Origin: a bacterium
GTDB lineage: Bacteria; Pseudomonadota; Alphaproteobacteria; Rickettsiales; RI-342
Assembly: GCA_016124905.1 (NCBI GenBank)
Contig: WGMV01000037.1
Coordinates: 1 to 45,840 of the forward strand
DNA length: 45,840 bases
Direction: 5' to 3'
The notes under the pieces were generated by a model that was not told the DNA's origin, searched no databases, and worked only from the letters and a program-made list of their open reading frames with translations. Within the stretch, counting starts at the first letter, position 1. The number at the start of each line of letters is the position of its first letter. Below, in pieces: positions 28,014 to 39,114 of the stretch. The translations under genes and the position numbers were made by a program.

Positions 28014-28676
28014 TTACGGTTTTGCGGCGGGCACGGCTTCCGGCGCAGCGCCGACATCCGGCATGATGCTCATCTCCTCGCCTCCCTGTTCGGTATCTTT
28101 GGCGAGGATGGATTTGAGGGATGGCGGGGTAAGGTCATCTTCCACCGGTTGGGCTTCGGGGCTGGCCTGTTCTTCGGGGTTGACGGGCTCCGGTAAAGCC
28201 TGCTCTTCCACGGTGGAGGGGGCAGCCTGGGCCGCTTCTTGCGTTTCCTCGACCGTTTCCGGGGCGGCATCCTGGAGTGGAGGCGCCTTGTCCAAGGGGG
28301 CGGCCTGCTCGTCTTTTTCAATCAACGCCTGCATGGTGCCGTAGTCCACTACGGGGGATTCGTCGGCCAGTTTTTCCAGAATCGGGCGGACATAGACGCC
28401 CTCGGTCTCGGTCATGGCTTCTTCGGGGGCTTCGACCTGGTTGTCGATAAGATAACGCTCAACCTTCAAGGGTTTTTCGATGCCGCTCAGGCGGATGGCC
28501 TGGGCCGCGGTGGTGGCCAGCACCATGGTGTATTTGCCGGTTTCGCTGTAGACCTTGTAACGGATGGCGTCCTTGTCCAGCCAGCGGCGGTAGGCGAGCG
28601 GCAAGGGCCCGAACGGGTCATTAATCTGCCCGGCGGGTTTGTCGTATTCCTCGTTTTCGAACCAATGGCTTGCCAT
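28014..28676 (-). CDS. Unrecognised 220-aa protein with Pro/Glu-rich disordered C-terminus
   Basis: I do not recognise this protein. The first 110 or so residues look folded (MASHWFENEEYDKPAGQIND, YRRWLDKDAIRYKVYSETGK, MVLATTAAQAIRLSGIE). The remaining half is low-complexity, acidic and rich in Pro, Glu, Ala and Gln, hence probably disordered. No signal peptide or membrane segment is seen. I chose the ATG at 28676: the frame is open 62 codons further up, but that would run past the divergent panB start at 28835 and would consume the shared promoter region. It sits upstream of the atp promoter on the same strand. Function unknown. Confidence 0.7.
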   Translation of the reverse strand: MASHWFENEEYDKPAGQINDPFGPLPLAYRRWLDKDAIRYKVYSETGKYTMVLATTAAQAIRLSGIEKPLKVERYLIDNQVEAPEEAMTETEGVYVRPILEKLADESPVVDYGTMQALIEKDEQAAPLDKAPPLQDAAPETVEETQEAAQAAPSTVEEQALPEPVNPEEQASPEAQPVEDDLTPPSLKSILAKDTEQGGEEMSIMPDVGAAPEAVPAAKP

Positions 28677-28834
28677 GTAATGCGATGTCCGTTTTTTAGA
28701 GACAGTCTCCCAACTGTAACAGAGCGAGGTTAAAGCCAGTTTAATGGGCCGTTTATATGGGAATGGGTGCATTCCCCGGTTTTTTGCGCTAATAGAACCT
28801 CTATCTTTCCAGGCCATCTTTCCGGGAGAAAGCC

Positions 28835-29668
28835 ATGTCCGCCACACCAAAAGCCACCGCACGCCTCACCGCGCCAGCCATCCAGGCCCGCAAGGGTGGG
28901 GAACCGCTGGTGGTGCTGACCGCCTATACCGCCCCCATCGCGCGGCTGCTGGATGCGCATTGCGACATCCTGCTGGTGGGCGATTCGCTCGGCATGGTGG
29001 TGTATGGCATGGAAACCACGCTCGGCGTGACGCTGGAGATGATGGCCCTACATGCGAAAGCCGTGGCAACGCATTCCAGCCACGCGATGGTGGTGGTGGA
29101 TATGCCGTTCGGCAGTTTTGAGGCCAGCCCGGAGGAAGCGTTCAAAAACGCTGCCTACCTGCTGGCGGAAAGCGGCGCGCAGGCCGTGAAGCTGGAAGGC
29201 GGGGAATATATGGCCGATACGATCGCCTTTTTGACCGCGCGGGGTATTCCCGTGATGGGGCATATCGGATTGACGCCAACCCATGTGCATAAGATGGGCG
29301 GCTTCAAGGCCCAGGCGCGCGATGCGGGCGGACGGGCGCAATTGCTGGCCGATGCGCTGGCCGTGGATGCGGCGGGTGCTTTTTCCATCGTGCTGGAGGG
29401 CGTATTTGCCGATTCCGTCGGCGATGTGGTGAACCGCACATCGGCGCCGATCATCGGCATCGGCGCGACGGCCGAATGTGACGGGCAGGTGCTGGTGACG
29501 GATGACATGCTCGGCCTGACGGAGCGCGCGCCGCGATTCGCCAAGGATTATGCGGGGCTTTCTGCCATCATCCAGCAGGCAGCGGAGCAATTTGCACAGG
29601 ATGTGAAGGGGCGGCGGTTTCCGACGGAGGGTAATCTGTTCGGTCTGAAGGCGGCGTCAAAAGCCTAG
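28835..29668 (+). CDS. panB: 3-methyl-2-oxobutanoate hydroxymethyltransferase
   Basis: This 277-aa enzyme makes ketopantoate from alpha-ketoisovalerate and methylene-tetrahydrofolate, the first step of pantothenate synthesis. Family blocks are LTAYTAPIARLLD, LLVGDSLGMVVYG (metal ligand Asp50), VVDMPFGSFE (Asp89), AVKLEGGEY (Glu121), MGHIGLTPTHVHKMGG, the catalytic Glu186 in IVLEGV, and IGIGATAECDGQVLV. GGGAGAAAG precedes the ATG. No panC or panE lies nearby. The 3' end overlaps the convergent 537-aa gene by 12 bp. Confidence 0.97.
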   Translation: MSATPKATARLTAPAIQARKGGEPLVVLTAYTAPIARLLDAHCDILLVGDSLGMVVYGMETTLGVTLEMMALHAKAVATHSSHAMVVVDMPFGSFEASPEEAFKNAAYLLAESGAQAVKLEGGEYMADTIAFLTARGIPVMGHIGLTPTHVHKMGGFKAQARDAGGRAQLLADALAVDAAGAFSIVLEGVFADSVGDVVNRTSAPIIGIGATAECDGQVLVTDDMLGLTERAPRFAKDYAGLSAIIQQAAEQFAQDVKGRRFPTEGNLFGLKAASKA

Positions 29669-31270
29669 GCCATCGCGGTTCGGCGCGTCCTCTTCCCCCG
29701 CGGAATGCTCCAGCAAAGAGCCGGACGGCAGGGACGCCACCAATGCCAGATCCGCATCAAGCATGTCGGCAGGAAATTTTTCCTTCAATTCATCGAGCAA
29801 TTCATGGATCCGCGCCGTGGATGCCGGCATGAGGATGGCGACCTCCTTTCGATGCGAATGGGCGCTGATGAAGTCATAAAACTGGGCGAAGGCTTCCATA
29901 TCCATCAGGTGAATAATATTCTCCTCCATCAGCAGGCCAAGTTTCAGCTGCGCGCGAAAGTTCCGTTCATATCGCGCCAGGTTCTTTTCCAGCCCCTTCA
30001 ACAGCTCAAACGCCTCCTGCGGGTGGCGCCAGCCATGCTGAAGGATTATTCCTTCGGGCAGGGTTTTCAGGTTGCGTATCTCGGAACGCAGGCAGTCCGC
30101 AAATCCTGCGACATCAACATTGGGCTGGTCGATGCTATTGCCAATCTGCATGCGGTGGGTCAACTCCTCCTGCGTGGCTTCCTTGAACCATAGCCTCAAG
30201 ACGCCTTCAAACAGCCTCGGTATCTGCCTGTTTAAAAACTTGTCGAGCCAGGTACGGTTTCTGTATTCATCGGCCAGGTTGCGTTTTTCCAGCACTTCGG
30301 GTGTGAAGAGATAGACTTCGCCGCCGGCATTAACGTAACCAAGGGGGCGGCTTCGCCTGTCATGAAACGGGTAGGCGGGCAGTTGATCGATGAGGTTGGC
30401 CAGCCGCTCGCCCCCTTCCTCGGCCAACACATGAACCGGCACGGCATGCCGGCATATGGCTTCGCATTCCACGCCCTGGCGGTTATCCAGGTGCTTCATG
30501 ACATCATGTGCATAATTGTCCAGTTTATGACCGTAGAAAGCAGGGTCCTCGAACATGTATTGTCCGCGGGCTTTTTTCAGGCGGGTGTTAAGCGCTTCGG
30601 CCACCAGGTCGCTGTTTAGCGGCATGTCCGCCGGGATCCTGAGTGCCTCCCATTGTTTCAGCGCAAGGGCTTCCAGCGCTTGACCGTCTATCCATTCATG
30701 CAAGTAGAGCGCGTCGTCATCCTCTGCGGGGACCCGCAGAACGGGCGGCTCCGCCTTTTTGATGTCTGGATAGAGCTTCCGCATTTCCGTCAGCAGCGCC
30801 TGGTGGCAGAATTCCTTGAATTCCGTTTTTTTCAGCACCTGCTCAAGCATCGGGACAAAATGCGGCGCCTCCGCGTCCAGACGCGCCATCAGTTCTGCGA
30901 AGCTCAGATTGCCCTTCACCATGTCGCCATGATTGATCGCATCCAGATAGTCCTGGCGGATATTCAGCGGCAGCCAGGGCGTCAGGTATGAAGCCAACGT
31001 GTATTCCACCCGTGCAAGCAGGGCTTCCATCTGCGGTGTGAGACTGGCCCGGACTATTTCACGCGGGGTGCGTCCCATCCAGTCGTTCAGGGCATCATGG
31101 ATGCGGGACTGGGCATTGCCGGCATTGCGGAAATACGCCGCCACATCCGTGATGTGCAGGCTCACGCCCATCTGGTCATGGACGGGAAAATGCGTGATGG
31201 CGCCGGTGGGCTGCCACCACCAGTTTCCATGCACCTCAATGGGCAATGCGTCATTGTACCAATAGGTCAT
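29657..31270 (-). CDS. Unrecognised 537-aa protein, NWWWQP tandem family, copy B
   Basis: I do not recognise this family, but it is clearly a paralogue of the adjacent upstream gene. Shared blocks in order: MTYWY at the start, LPIEVHGNWWWQPTGAIT (9-26), GVSLHITD, a central HKLDNYAHDVMKHLD plus AVPVHVLAEE, PLGYVNAGGEVYL, FKEATQEELTHRMQIG, and near the C-terminus MPASTARIHELLDELKE. The middle third diverges strongly. The protein is soluble, with no signal peptide or membrane helix. Its ATG overlaps the stop of copy A (ATGA, 31267-31270), so the pair is co-translated. It overlaps panB by 12 bp at the 3' end. Function unknown. Confidence 0.88.
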   Translation of the reverse strand: MTYWYNDALPIEVHGNWWWQPTGAITHFPVHDQMGVSLHITDVAAYFRNAGNAQSRIHDALNDWMGRTPREIVRASLTPQMEALLARVEYTLASYLTPWLPLNIRQDYLDAINHGDMVKGNLSFAELMARLDAEAPHFVPMLEQVLKKTEFKEFCHQALLTEMRKLYPDIKKAEPPVLRVPAEDDDALYLHEWIDGQALEALALKQWEALRIPADMPLNSDLVAEALNTRLKKARGQYMFEDPAFYGHKLDNYAHDVMKHLDNRQGVECEAICRHAVPVHVLAEEGGERLANLIDQLPAYPFHDRRSRPLGYVNAGGEVYLFTPEVLEKRNLADEYRNRTWLDKFLNRQIPRLFEGVLRLWFKEATQEELTHRMQIGNSIDQPNVDVAGFADCLRSEIRNLKTLPEGIILQHGWRHPQEAFELLKGLEKNLARYERNFRAQLKLGLLMEENIIHLMDMEAFAQFYDFISAHSHRKEVAILMPASTARIHELLDELKEKFPADMLDADLALVASLPSGSLLEHSAGEEDAPNRDGLGF

Positions 31271-32922
31271 CGGTCGGCCCCGTAACCGTCCATCACGGCC
31301 GTTACCTTATCTGTATCCTGGCTGGCGGATGCAATCAGCCATTCGGCGACGGCGCGGTCGGCACGGCGTTTCTCCTCCTGTGTTTCCGGCAGCAGGTCGC
31401 GGGTGCGGCCGTGCAGTTCCTCCAGATACGCCGTGGATGCGGGCACGAGATATTGAAGCGCATCGCCTTCGATTGATGAACAAAGCGCCCAGATATCGTG
31501 CAGCTTTGCGTAGGATTCGTTATCCAGCCATTCCTCCTTGCCTGCCGCGGGGTGAATGCCCAGCCGCACGCGCTTGTCGTAACGCTTGTCATACTGGTCC
31601 AGTTCGACCCGCAGCGCGTTCAGCTGGCGGCGCATCTTCTCGCAGGCCAGATTGAGGGACGAAGGCGGGTCCGGCAGTTTGTCGCACCGGGTCAGTTCAT
31701 GCCGCAGCAGGCGGGACATTCCCGCCGCTTCAAAATGCTTGGGACGGCGAGTGCCGATTTGCACACGGTGGGTGAGTTCCTCGGTCAGGGCTTCCTTGAA
31801 AATGCTTTCCGCCTGTTGCTGGCTGAGCGCGCCGGTCTCACCCATCATCTTCTCTAGCCCATGGGGCTCGCGGCTCAGCTTCCTTCTGATCTGCGCGGCA
31901 TCGTGCATGTAAACGCGGCCATTCGTATCGACATAACCAAGCGTGGCGCCTTTGGTATCCAGCGTGCCGAGATGCCCGCGCGCGCTTCGGATGGCGCGCT
32001 GTGTGAGCCCCATGCCCCGGTCATCGGTCAGGAGATGGATGGGGATGGCATCGATGCATATGGCATAGCGCTCCTCCTTTGGGCGCATGTTGATTTGACG
32101 CATGGCATCATGCGCCAGCGCGTCCAGACGGTGACCGATTCCAACCGCGCTGGACACGCCGGAGATATCATATTGCTGCCGCACCTGCTGATGAATATTC
32201 TGAAAAAGCGATTCCGGCTCTAGCGGCATGCAGGGTTCAAAACCGCAGTTTCGCCATTGCATTTCGGCATAATCCCACAGGCAGGCGCGATCGATGGTGA
32301 GGGGCAGGCATTCCAGCCCGTTATCCTCTGGGGTGCCCGGAAGGTCGCAGAGAATGCCGGGATGCGTTTTCAGTATGCCGGGAAAGGTCGTTTCCAGTTC
32401 CTCTTCGACCAATGCACGGGCGAATGACTGGAAATCCTGACCGTCGATGATGCTGCATACGGCTTTGCGGACGCCCGATGGGGCCTGCTCCAGCGCGGCG
32501 AGGACGGCCTTCAGGCCGTAATCCACCGATATACCGGCCCTTGCCAGGGCATCCCAATAACTATCCCGCTGACCGGCATCGATCCATTGGCTCAAGACGG
32601 TGGAAAGGGCGCCGTTCAGGCGGCGCTCCATCTGATCGGCCTGATAGGCGAGTTGTTCTTGCATCAGGCAGCCAAGGTCAGGGTATTCATGGGTCCATTC
32701 CCACCAGGCCTCGTTCACACGCGCCAGGGCGTCGGCATCGCCATTGCCCGCGGCAACCAGGTCGCTGATATGCAGCGGCACGCCCTGCCCGTCCGGTAAC
32801 GGGTACGTCGTTACGGCGCCGGAGGGTTGCCACCACCAGTTTCCATGCACCTCGATCGGCAGGCCGAATTCGGCCACACGGTCGGGGAGTTGGGAGTCAT
32901 GGGTGTGGTACCAATAGGTCAT
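31267..32922 (-). CDS. Unrecognised 551-aa protein, NWWWQP tandem family, copy A
   Basis: This is the first gene of the tandem pair. It begins MTYWYHTHDSQ, then LPIEVHGNWWWQPSGAVT (21-38) and GVPLHISDL. Later blocks shared with copy B are HRLDALAHDAMRQI followed by AIPIHLLTDD, TLGYVDTNGRVYM, FKEALTEELTHRVQIG, and VPASTAYLEELHGRTRD. About eight insertions or deletions separate the two by eye. The W-rich N-terminus and the EELTHRxQIG block are the best candidates for functional sites. No known domain, signal peptide or membrane segment is seen. An AGGA stretch lies just before the ATG. It is 74 bp downstream of mutS divergence-free, on the same strand as mutS, with mutS's stop at 32997 upstream of it. 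Confidence 0.88.
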   Translation of the reverse strand: MTYWYHTHDSQLPDRVAEFGLPIEVHGNWWWQPSGAVTTYPLPDGQGVPLHISDLVAAGNGDADALARVNEAWWEWTHEYPDLGCLMQEQLAYQADQMERRLNGALSTVLSQWIDAGQRDSYWDALARAGISVDYGLKAVLAALEQAPSGVRKAVCSIIDGQDFQSFARALVEEELETTFPGILKTHPGILCDLPGTPEDNGLECLPLTIDRACLWDYAEMQWRNCGFEPCMPLEPESLFQNIHQQVRQQYDISGVSSAVGIGHRLDALAHDAMRQINMRPKEERYAICIDAIPIHLLTDDRGMGLTQRAIRSARGHLGTLDTKGATLGYVDTNGRVYMHDAAQIRRKLSREPHGLEKMMGETGALSQQQAESIFKEALTEELTHRVQIGTRRPKHFEAAGMSRLLRHELTRCDKLPDPPSSLNLACEKMRRQLNALRVELDQYDKRYDKRVRLGIHPAAGKEEWLDNESYAKLHDIWALCSSIEGDALQYLVPASTAYLEELHGRTRDLLPETQEEKRRADRAVAEWLIASASQDTDKVTAVMDGYGADR

Positions 32923-32996
32923 TTCCTGCGCCTTTCTGCGCAGGGTTTATAGCCTTGGACTGTTACATTTTGCGGTTCGTTACGTTACCGTTATGT

Positions 32997-35696
32997 TTAG
33001 GCGACCTGGTCCACGGCCTTGAGTCTGGCGGGCTGGAGCAGGGCCTTGAGGCGGTAGAGCGCGTCCTGCGCTTCTCGCGGGGAGAGGTTGTCGGGGTCGA
33101 TGGTGGCGAGCAGGTCGCGCAGGGCGTCGGGCTCCTGGGGTTCCACCTCCACAAGGCTCGGGCGGGGTTTGGGTGTTTCCACATGGCTGTGCATGAACAG
33201 CGGCATATCGCCCGCCAGTTTGGTGAGGGTTTGTTCCATGCCGCTGCCTTCCAGCTGGGCGAGGATGGCGCTGGCGCGGTCGGTAACAGGCTTGGGCAGG
33301 CCTGCGAGGCGGGCAACGTGGACGCCGTAGGAATGGTCGGCGGCACCGGGGACGACCGCGTGGAGGAAGACGATGTCGCCTTTCCATTCCTTCACCGACA
33401 TCTGGTGTGCGGCAAGGTTCGGCAGGGTGGCGGTGAGCATGGTGAGCTCGTGGTAATGGGTGGCGAAGAGGCCGCGGGAACGGCATTCGTTGTGGAGATG
33501 TTCCAGCGCGGCCCAGGCGATGGACATGCCGTCATAGGTGGCAGTGCCGCGGCCGATCTCGTCGAGGATGACGAGGGATTTGGGCGTGGCATGGTGCAGG
33601 ATGGTGGCGGTTTCGACCATCTCGACCATGAAGGTGGAGCGGCCGCGGGCAAGGTCGTCCGCCGCGCCGACGCGGGAAAAGAGGCGGTCCACCACGCCGA
33701 TATGGGCGGATTCGGCCGGGACGAAGCTGCCCATCTGCGCCAGGATGGCAATGAGGGCGTTCTGGCGGAGGAAGGTGCTTTTACCCGCCATGTTGGGGCC
33801 GGTGAGAAGCCAGAGTTTAGAGGTTTTTTCCAGGCAGGCGTCATTGGCGACGAACTGACCGCGCGGGAGGGCGGCCTCCACCACCGGGTGACGGCCGCCT
33901 TTGATGGCGAAGGCCAGACCGTCGTCCACCCTGGGGCGGCAATAGTGCTTTTCCGTGGCGAGTTCGGCGAGTGCCGCGCAGACATCCGTCACGGCGATGG
34001 CCTGGGCAAGCTGGGAGAGCGGCTCGGCCTGAAGCTGGGCCATTTCCAGCAGGCGGGCGAGCACTTCCAGTTCGGCGGCGAGGGTTTTTTCGGCGGCCTG
34101 GGTGATCTGGGTTTCGAGCTCGGCCAGTTCCACGGTGGTGAAGCGCTGGGTGCCGGCCATGGTCTGGCGGTGGATGAAATCCACGCCGGATTCCTTACCC
34201 ATTTTGGCGGCGTGCATAACGGTGACTTCCACATACCAGCCGAGGATGTTGTTGTGGCGGATCTTGAGGGAGCTGACCCCGGTGGCGGTAGCGTAGCGGG
34301 TTTCGAGTTCCTTGATGAGGGTGCGGGAGTCGTCGCGGATGCGGCGGAGGCTGTCGAGCGCAGGGAGGTAGCCGTCGGCGATGAAGCCGCCATCGGCGGT
34401 CTGCAAGGGCGGTGATTCCACGAGGGCTTTCACCAGTTCGTCGCGCAGTGTCGGGTCGGCGATCAGGCCTTTTGCCTGGGCTTTGAGCAGGGATGGCAGG
34501 GTCTCTTGATGCTGCTCCAGTAATTGGCGGACGGCTTCGGCGGCGGTCAGGGCATCGCGCAATTGGCCGAGATCGCGCGGGCTGGCGCGGCGGCTGCAGA
34601 TGCGGGCGAGGATGCGTTCCACGTCCGGGCAGCGTTTCAGGTGTTCGCGCAGGTTTTCGCGCAGGGTGAGTTCTGCGGTGAGGTATTCGACCGCATCGAG
34701 CCGTGCGTTGATGCGGGTGGCATCGGTCAACGGGTTGATAAGGCACCAGGCCATGAGGCGGGCGCCGAGGGCTGTCTGGCTGCGGTCGATGGTGGCGAGC
34801 AGGCCGCCTTTTTTCTGGCCGGACATGCTGGCGAGGAGCTCCAGGTTGCGGCGGGTGGCGGCGTCCATCACCAGATGGTCGTTCGCTTCCTGACGCTCAG
34901 GGCGCATGAGGCGGGGGAGCAGGCCTTTTTGGGTCTGCATCAGGTATTCCAGCAAGGCACCGCAGGCGCCGAGTTCGGCCTGGGTGAGGGCGCCGAAACT
35001 GTCCAGCAGGGCGACGTTGTAGGCGGCTTTCAGCATCTGCTCGCCCTTGACGGGGGTGAACCAGTGCGGGGGTTCGGCCACCAGCTGGTGGCGCATGTCG
35101 GCAAGGTGGGGGACGAGGTCGGCGTCCTCGAACAGATTCTGGTCCAGCAGTAGCTCGGCGGGCTGGATGCGGGCGAGCTCCGCACCGAGCTGGCCAGCAA
35201 GTACGCGGCAGAGGCCGAAGCGGCCGGTGGAGATGTCCACCCAGGCAAGGGCTGTGGTGCGTTCGCCTTTTTCTTTCGCCACCGAAAGGGCGGCGAGATG
35301 GTTGGGGAGCTTGGCTTCCAGCAGGGAATCTTCCATCAGCGTGCCGGGGGTGATGATGCGCACCACGTCGCGCTTTACGACGGATTTGTAGCCACGCTTC
35401 TTGGCTTCGGCGGGGTCTTCCAGCTGTTCGCAGATGGCGACGCGGAAGCCGCGCTGGATAAGCTTATGCAGGTAACCTTCGTGGCTGTGGGCGGGCACGC
35501 CGCACATGGGGATTTCCTGCCCCTCATGCTGGCCACGCTTGGTGAGGGCGATGTCCAGCGCATCGGCGGCCTGTTTGGCATCGTCGAAAAAAAGCTCGTA
35601 GAAATCGCCCATGCGGTAGAAAAGCAGGCAATCCGGGTGCGCGGCCTTTACGGCCAGGTATTGCTGCATCATGGGGGATGGGGCGGGTGTGGACAT
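32997..35696 (-). CDS. mutS: DNA mismatch repair ATPase MutS
   Basis: This 899-aa protein recognises mismatches and small loops and recruits MutL. The mismatch-reading motif is present at the N-terminus (FYRMGDFYE, with Phe32 and Glu34 in the usual F-x-E). The ATPase domain has Walker [15 protein letters not shown] (about 629-637), Walker [18 protein letters not shown] and the following FATHYHEL switch. The length is normal for MutS1. The C-terminal region carries the tetramerisation-type tail. The ATG at 35696 lacks a strong ribosome binding site. It is divergent from maeB across 219 bp. No mutL is in the window. Confidence 0.98.
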   Translation of the reverse strand: MSTPAPSPMMQQYLAVKAAHPDCLLFYRMGDFYELFFDDAKQAADALDIALTKRGQHEGQEIPMCGVPAHSHEGYLHKLIQRGFRVAICEQLEDPAEAKKRGYKSVVKRDVVRIITPGTLMEDSLLEAKLPNHLAALSVAKEKGERTTALAWVDISTGRFGLCRVLAGQLGAELARIQPAELLLDQNLFEDADLVPHLADMRHQLVAEPPHWFTPVKGEQMLKAAYNVALLDSFGALTQAELGACGALLEYLMQTQKGLLPRLMRPERQEANDHLVMDAATRRNLELLASMSGQKKGGLLATIDRSQTALGARLMAWCLINPLTDATRINARLDAVEYLTAELTLRENLREHLKRCPDVERILARICSRRASPRDLGQLRDALTAAEAVRQLLEQHQETLPSLLKAQAKGLIADPTLRDELVKALVESPPLQTADGGFIADGYLPALDSLRRIRDDSRTLIKELETRYATATGVSSLKIRHNNILGWYVEVTVMHAAKMGKESGVDFIHRQTMAGTQRFTTVELAELETQITQAAEKTLAAELEVLARLLEMAQLQAEPLSQLAQAIAVTDVCAALAELATEKHYCRPRVDDGLAFAIKGGRHPVVEAALPRGQFVANDACLEKTSKLWLLTGPNMAGKSTFLRQNALIAILAQMGSFVPAESAHIGVVDRLFSRVGAADDLARGRSTFMVEMVETATILHHATPKSLVILDEIGRGTATYDGMSIAWAALEHLHNECRSRGLFATHYHELTMLTATLPNLAAHQMSVKEWKGDIVFLHAVVPGAADHSYGVHVARLAGLPKPVTDRASAILAQLEGSGMEQTLTKLAGDMPLFMHSHVETPKPRPSLVEVEPQEPDALRDLLATIDPDNLSPREAQDALYRLKALLQPARLKAVDQVA

Positions 35697-35915
35697 GGGT
35701 AAGCCGAGCTGAAATGAAACCGCTATTATGCATGCCGGCGTTAACTTGTCACGGATGAGGCACTATGAGCCGAACCCGTTTATGCTGCATTGCAGCAACG
35801 AATTTTGCGCCAAAACCTTGCCAAACCAGGGTTTGAGCCGGTAAAGGCTGAATTAACTATCTCTTTTCATCGCCGATTTTCAGCCAGTTGCTCCATCCAT
35901 TTAGTTGAGTTTGCC

Positions 35916-38222
35916 ATGACCGACGAACAGGTACCCGTCACTTCCGAAGAAGCCCTTGCCTTTCATGAAATGGGAAGCCCCGGGAAAATCGCGGTCAGCC
36001 CGACCAAGCCGCTGATGACGCAGCGCGACCTGTCGCTGGCATACAGCCCCGGCGTGGCATATCCCTGCATCGAGATCAACAAGGACCCGGACACGGCCTA
36101 TCGCTACACGGCCAAAGGCAACATGGTGGCGGTAATCTCCAACGGGACGGCGGTGCTTGGCCTTGGCAATCTCGGCGCGCTGGCATCCAAGCCGGTGATG
36201 GAAGGTAAGGCGGTTCTCTTCAAACGGTTTGCGGATATCGACTCCATCGATATTGAGGTGGATACGACCGATGCGGATGAGTTTATCAACGCCGTGCGCT
36301 ACCTCGGCCCAAGCTGGGGCGGCATCAACCTTGAGGATATCGCGGCTCCCGAATGCTTCATTATTGAGCAGAAGCTGAAAGAGCTGATGGACATCCCGGT
36401 ATTCCATGACGACCAGCATGGCACGGCCATCATTACGGCGGCCGGTCTCATCAATGCCTGTCACCTGACCGGGCGCAAGCTGGAAGACGTGAAACTCGTG
36501 GTGCTGGGCGCGGGCGCAGCCGGTATCGCCTGCATGGAAATGGCCAAGAAAATCGGCGTGAAGCAAGCCCTGCTGATCGACCGTGACGGCGTGGTGTATC
36601 GTGGCCGCGACAAGGGCATGAACCAGTGGAAATCCGCCCATGCGATCGATACCGAAGACCGCACGCTGGAAGACGCAATGAGAAACGCGGATGTGTTCTA
36701 CGGCCTGGCCGGTAAAGGCGCGGTGACGGCAGAGATGGTGAAAACCATGGCCAAGAACCCGATCATTTTCGCCATGGCCAACCCTGACCCGGAAATCACG
36801 CCGGAAGAAGTGCGCTCCGTACGTACGGACGCCATTGTGGCCACCGGCCGTTCGGACTATCCGAACCAGGTGAATAACGTGATGGGCTTTCCCTACATCT
36901 TCCGCGGTGCACTGGATGTGGGCGCAACCGAGATCAATGACGAGATGAAGGTGGCCGCGGCCCATTCCATCGCCATGCTGGCGCGCGAGGAAGTGCCGGA
37001 GGAAGTGTCTTCGGCCTATTCCGGCCGCAAGATGCGCTATGGCAAGGAATATATTATTCCCGTACCGTTTGACCCGCGCCTGATCACCACCGTACCGGTG
37101 GCCGTGGCCAAAGCCGCCATGGATACGGGCGTGGCACGCAAGCCGATTGCCAACATGTTCGAATATGCCCGCACGCTGCGCGCGCGGCTCGACCCATCGG
37201 CCAACAGCCTGAACCTGATTTATGAACGCGTGCGGGAAAACCCGAAACGCGTGATCTTTGCCGAAGGTGAAGAAGACAAGATGATTCTGGCCGCCGTGCA
37301 GTGGCGCGACAATAACTACGGCACGCCGGTGCTGGTGGGCCGTGAAAAGCTGATTCTGGAGGCGATGGACCGTCTTTCCATCACCGAGCGCGACGGAATC
37401 GAGATTTCCAACGCAGCGATGAACCCGCGCGTGGAAGATTATGTGGAATATCTGTATTTGCGTTTGCAGCGTCAGGGTTTCCTGCATCGCGACGTGGCGC
37501 GTATGGTGAAGAACGACCGTAACACCTATGCGGCCTGCATGGTGGCATGCGGTGACGGCGATGCGCTGGTGACGGGTCTGACGCGTAACTATTCCGTGTC
37601 GCTGGAAGGCATCACGCAGGTGATTGCCACGCGCCGGGGCCAGCAGCTGCTAGGCGTTTCGATGGTGATCACGCCGAAGAACACGGTGTTCATCTCCGAC
37701 ACCGCCGTGCATGAGCTGCCGACGCCGGAGCAGATGGCCGATATCACCGTTCAGACGGCGGATTTCGCCCGGCGCATGGGCCATACGCCGCGCGTAGCGC
37801 TGATGTCGTTTTCCAACTTCGGCAACCCGATGCGCGAGAAGACGCTCCGCATTCGCGAGGCCGTGGAAGTGCTGGATTCGCGCAGCGTGGATTTTGAATA
37901 TGAAGGCGAGATGTCACCCGATGTGGCGCTGAACCCGGAGCTGATGAAGCTCTACCCGTTCAACCGCCTTTCCGGCCCGGCCAACGTACTGGTGATGCCG
38001 GCGCTGCACTCGGCCCATATCAGCTCTTACCTGCTGCAGGAACTGGGCGGCAGCACGATGGTCGGCCCCGTGATCCTCGGTTTGGAGCATTCCGCGCAGG
38101 TGGTGCAGATGGGCGCGACCGTCAGCGAGATCATGAACGTGGCGGCGTTGGCTGCTGCGGGCGTGGGCGTGGAAAAACCGCATGGCGGCAAGGTGACGCA
38201 GCTGAAGAGCAAATCGGCTTAG
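35916..38222 (+). CDS. maeB: NADP-dependent malic enzyme with phosphotransacetylase-like C-terminal domain
   Basis: This 768-aa enzyme decarboxylates malate to pyruvate, producing NADPH. The malic-enzyme half (about 1-430) has [51 protein letters not shown] and the nucleotide fold [20 protein letters not shown]. The second half (about 440-768) is a phosphate acetyl/butyryl-transferase-like domain ([35 protein letters not shown]) that in MaeB enzymes is regulatory. I chose the ATG at 35916; the 42 extra upstream residues of the open frame are not family-like. The stop is 1 bp from that of the convergent SDR gene. Confidence 0.95.
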   Translation: MTDEQVPVTSEEALAFHEMGSPGKIAVSPTKPLMTQRDLSLAYSPGVAYPCIEINKDPDTAYRYTAKGNMVAVISNGTAVLGLGNLGALASKPVMEGKAVLFKRFADIDSIDIEVDTTDADEFINAVRYLGPSWGGINLEDIAAPECFIIEQKLKELMDIPVFHDDQHGTAIITAAGLINACHLTGRKLEDVKLVVLGAGAAGIACMEMAKKIGVKQALLIDRDGVVYRGRDKGMNQWKSAHAIDTEDRTLEDAMRNADVFYGLAGKGAVTAEMVKTMAKNPIIFAMANPDPEITPEEVRSVRTDAIVATGRSDYPNQVNNVMGFPYIFRGALDVGATEINDEMKVAAAHSIAMLAREEVPEEVSSAYSGRKMRYGKEYIIPVPFDPRLITTVPVAVAKAAMDTGVARKPIANMFEYARTLRARLDPSANSLNLIYERVRENPKRVIFAEGEEDKMILAAVQWRDNNYGTPVLVGREKLILEAMDRLSITERDGIEISNAAMNPRVEDYVEYLYLRLQRQGFLHRDVARMVKNDRNTYAACMVACGDGDALVTGLTRNYSVSLEGITQVIATRRGQQLLGVSMVITPKNTVFISDTAVHELPTPEQMADITVQTADFARRMGHTPRVALMSFSNFGNPMREKTLRIREAVEVLDSRSVDFEYEGEMSPDVALNPELMKLYPFNRLSGPANVLVMPALHSAHISSYLLQELGGSTMVGPVILGLEHSAQVVQMGATVSEIMNVAALAAAGVGVEKPHGGKVTQLKSKSA

Positions 38223-38223
38223 T

Positions 38224-39015
38224 TTAAGATTTACGCACGGCTTTGGTGACGCTGCCCTGATCGGTCGGCAGGGTCAGGATTTCATCCATACAGACATGGC
38301 GCGGCTGCTGGAGGGCGAAGAGCATCTGGCGGGCGATGTCGTTGGATGTCAGAGGCGTGAGGCCTTTGTAGACGGCATCGGCGGCGGCCTGGTCGCCATG
38401 GAAGCGCACGAGGCTGAATTCGGTTTCCACCATGCCGGGGGAGATGAGCATGACGCGGATGTTCTGGCCGCAGGTTTCCTGACGCAACGCCTGCGAGAAG
38501 CTGCGGATGCCCGCCTTGACGGCGCAGTAGATGCTGCCGCCTTCATAGGCCTGATGACCGGCGACGCTGGCGATGGTGATGATGTCGCCCCTGCCCCGAG
38601 TTTGCATGCCGGGAAGGATGGCGCGCACGATTTCGGCGGCGGCGGTGAGGTTGCTGGCGATCATGCCGTGCCAGTCATCCAGCCTGGCAGTGGCGACGGG
38701 GTCCTTGCCAAGGGCGCCGCCTGCGTTGTTGATGAGGATATCGGCGTCAAAACCGCGCGCGGCGCGGATGGCTTCCATGCCTTCGGGCGAGGTGATGTCG
38801 GCTGGAATGGTGGTTACCTTGAGGTTTGGTATAGCGGCCAGAATGGTTTGCTTGAGGGTATCAAGCCGTTCCTTACGGCGGGCGACGAGAAACAGGTTCA
38901 CCCCTCGTGAGGCCAGAGCGCGGGCCATGGCCTCCCCTATGCCTGAGGAAGCGCCGGTGATAAGGGCGGTTTGCCCGGCGAGGGGTAGTTCCGTATAATC
39001 GAAAAGGGCTGTCAT
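38224..39015 (-). CDS. Short-chain dehydrogenase/reductase (classical SDR)
   Basis: This 263-aa NAD(P)-dependent oxidoreductase has the cofactor motif TGASSGIG (20-27), the VARR stretch that suggests NADP preference, NNAG (96-99), Asn122, and the Ser150-Tyr163-Lys167 catalytic set (IASVAGHQAYEGGSIYCAVK). The C-terminal part (RVMLISPGMVETEFS) resembles YdfG-type 3-hydroxy acid / malonic semialdehyde reductases, but the substrate is not certain. AGGAT precedes the ATG. It is divergent from the histidine kinase gene across 99 bp and convergent with maeB. Confidence 0.93.
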   Translation of the reverse strand: MTALFDYTELPLAGQTALITGASSGIGEAMARALASRGVNLFLVARRKERLDTLKQTILAAIPNLKVTTIPADITSPEGMEAIRAARGFDADILINNAGGALGKDPVATARLDDWHGMIASNLTAAAEIVRAILPGMQTRGRGDIITIASVAGHQAYEGGSIYCAVKAGIRSFSQALRQETCGQNIRVMLISPGMVETEFSLVRFHGDQAAADAVYKGLTPLTSNDIARQMLFALQQPRHVCMDEILTLPTDQGSVTKAVRKS

Positions 39016-39114
39016 GGCTGATCCTTTCGTGGAGAAACCTTAATTTTTTAACCAAGCCTTAGGGCTTGATGCGCTATGACGGATGTTCCAATCCTGTAAG
39101 TATTTTTCTTTACC

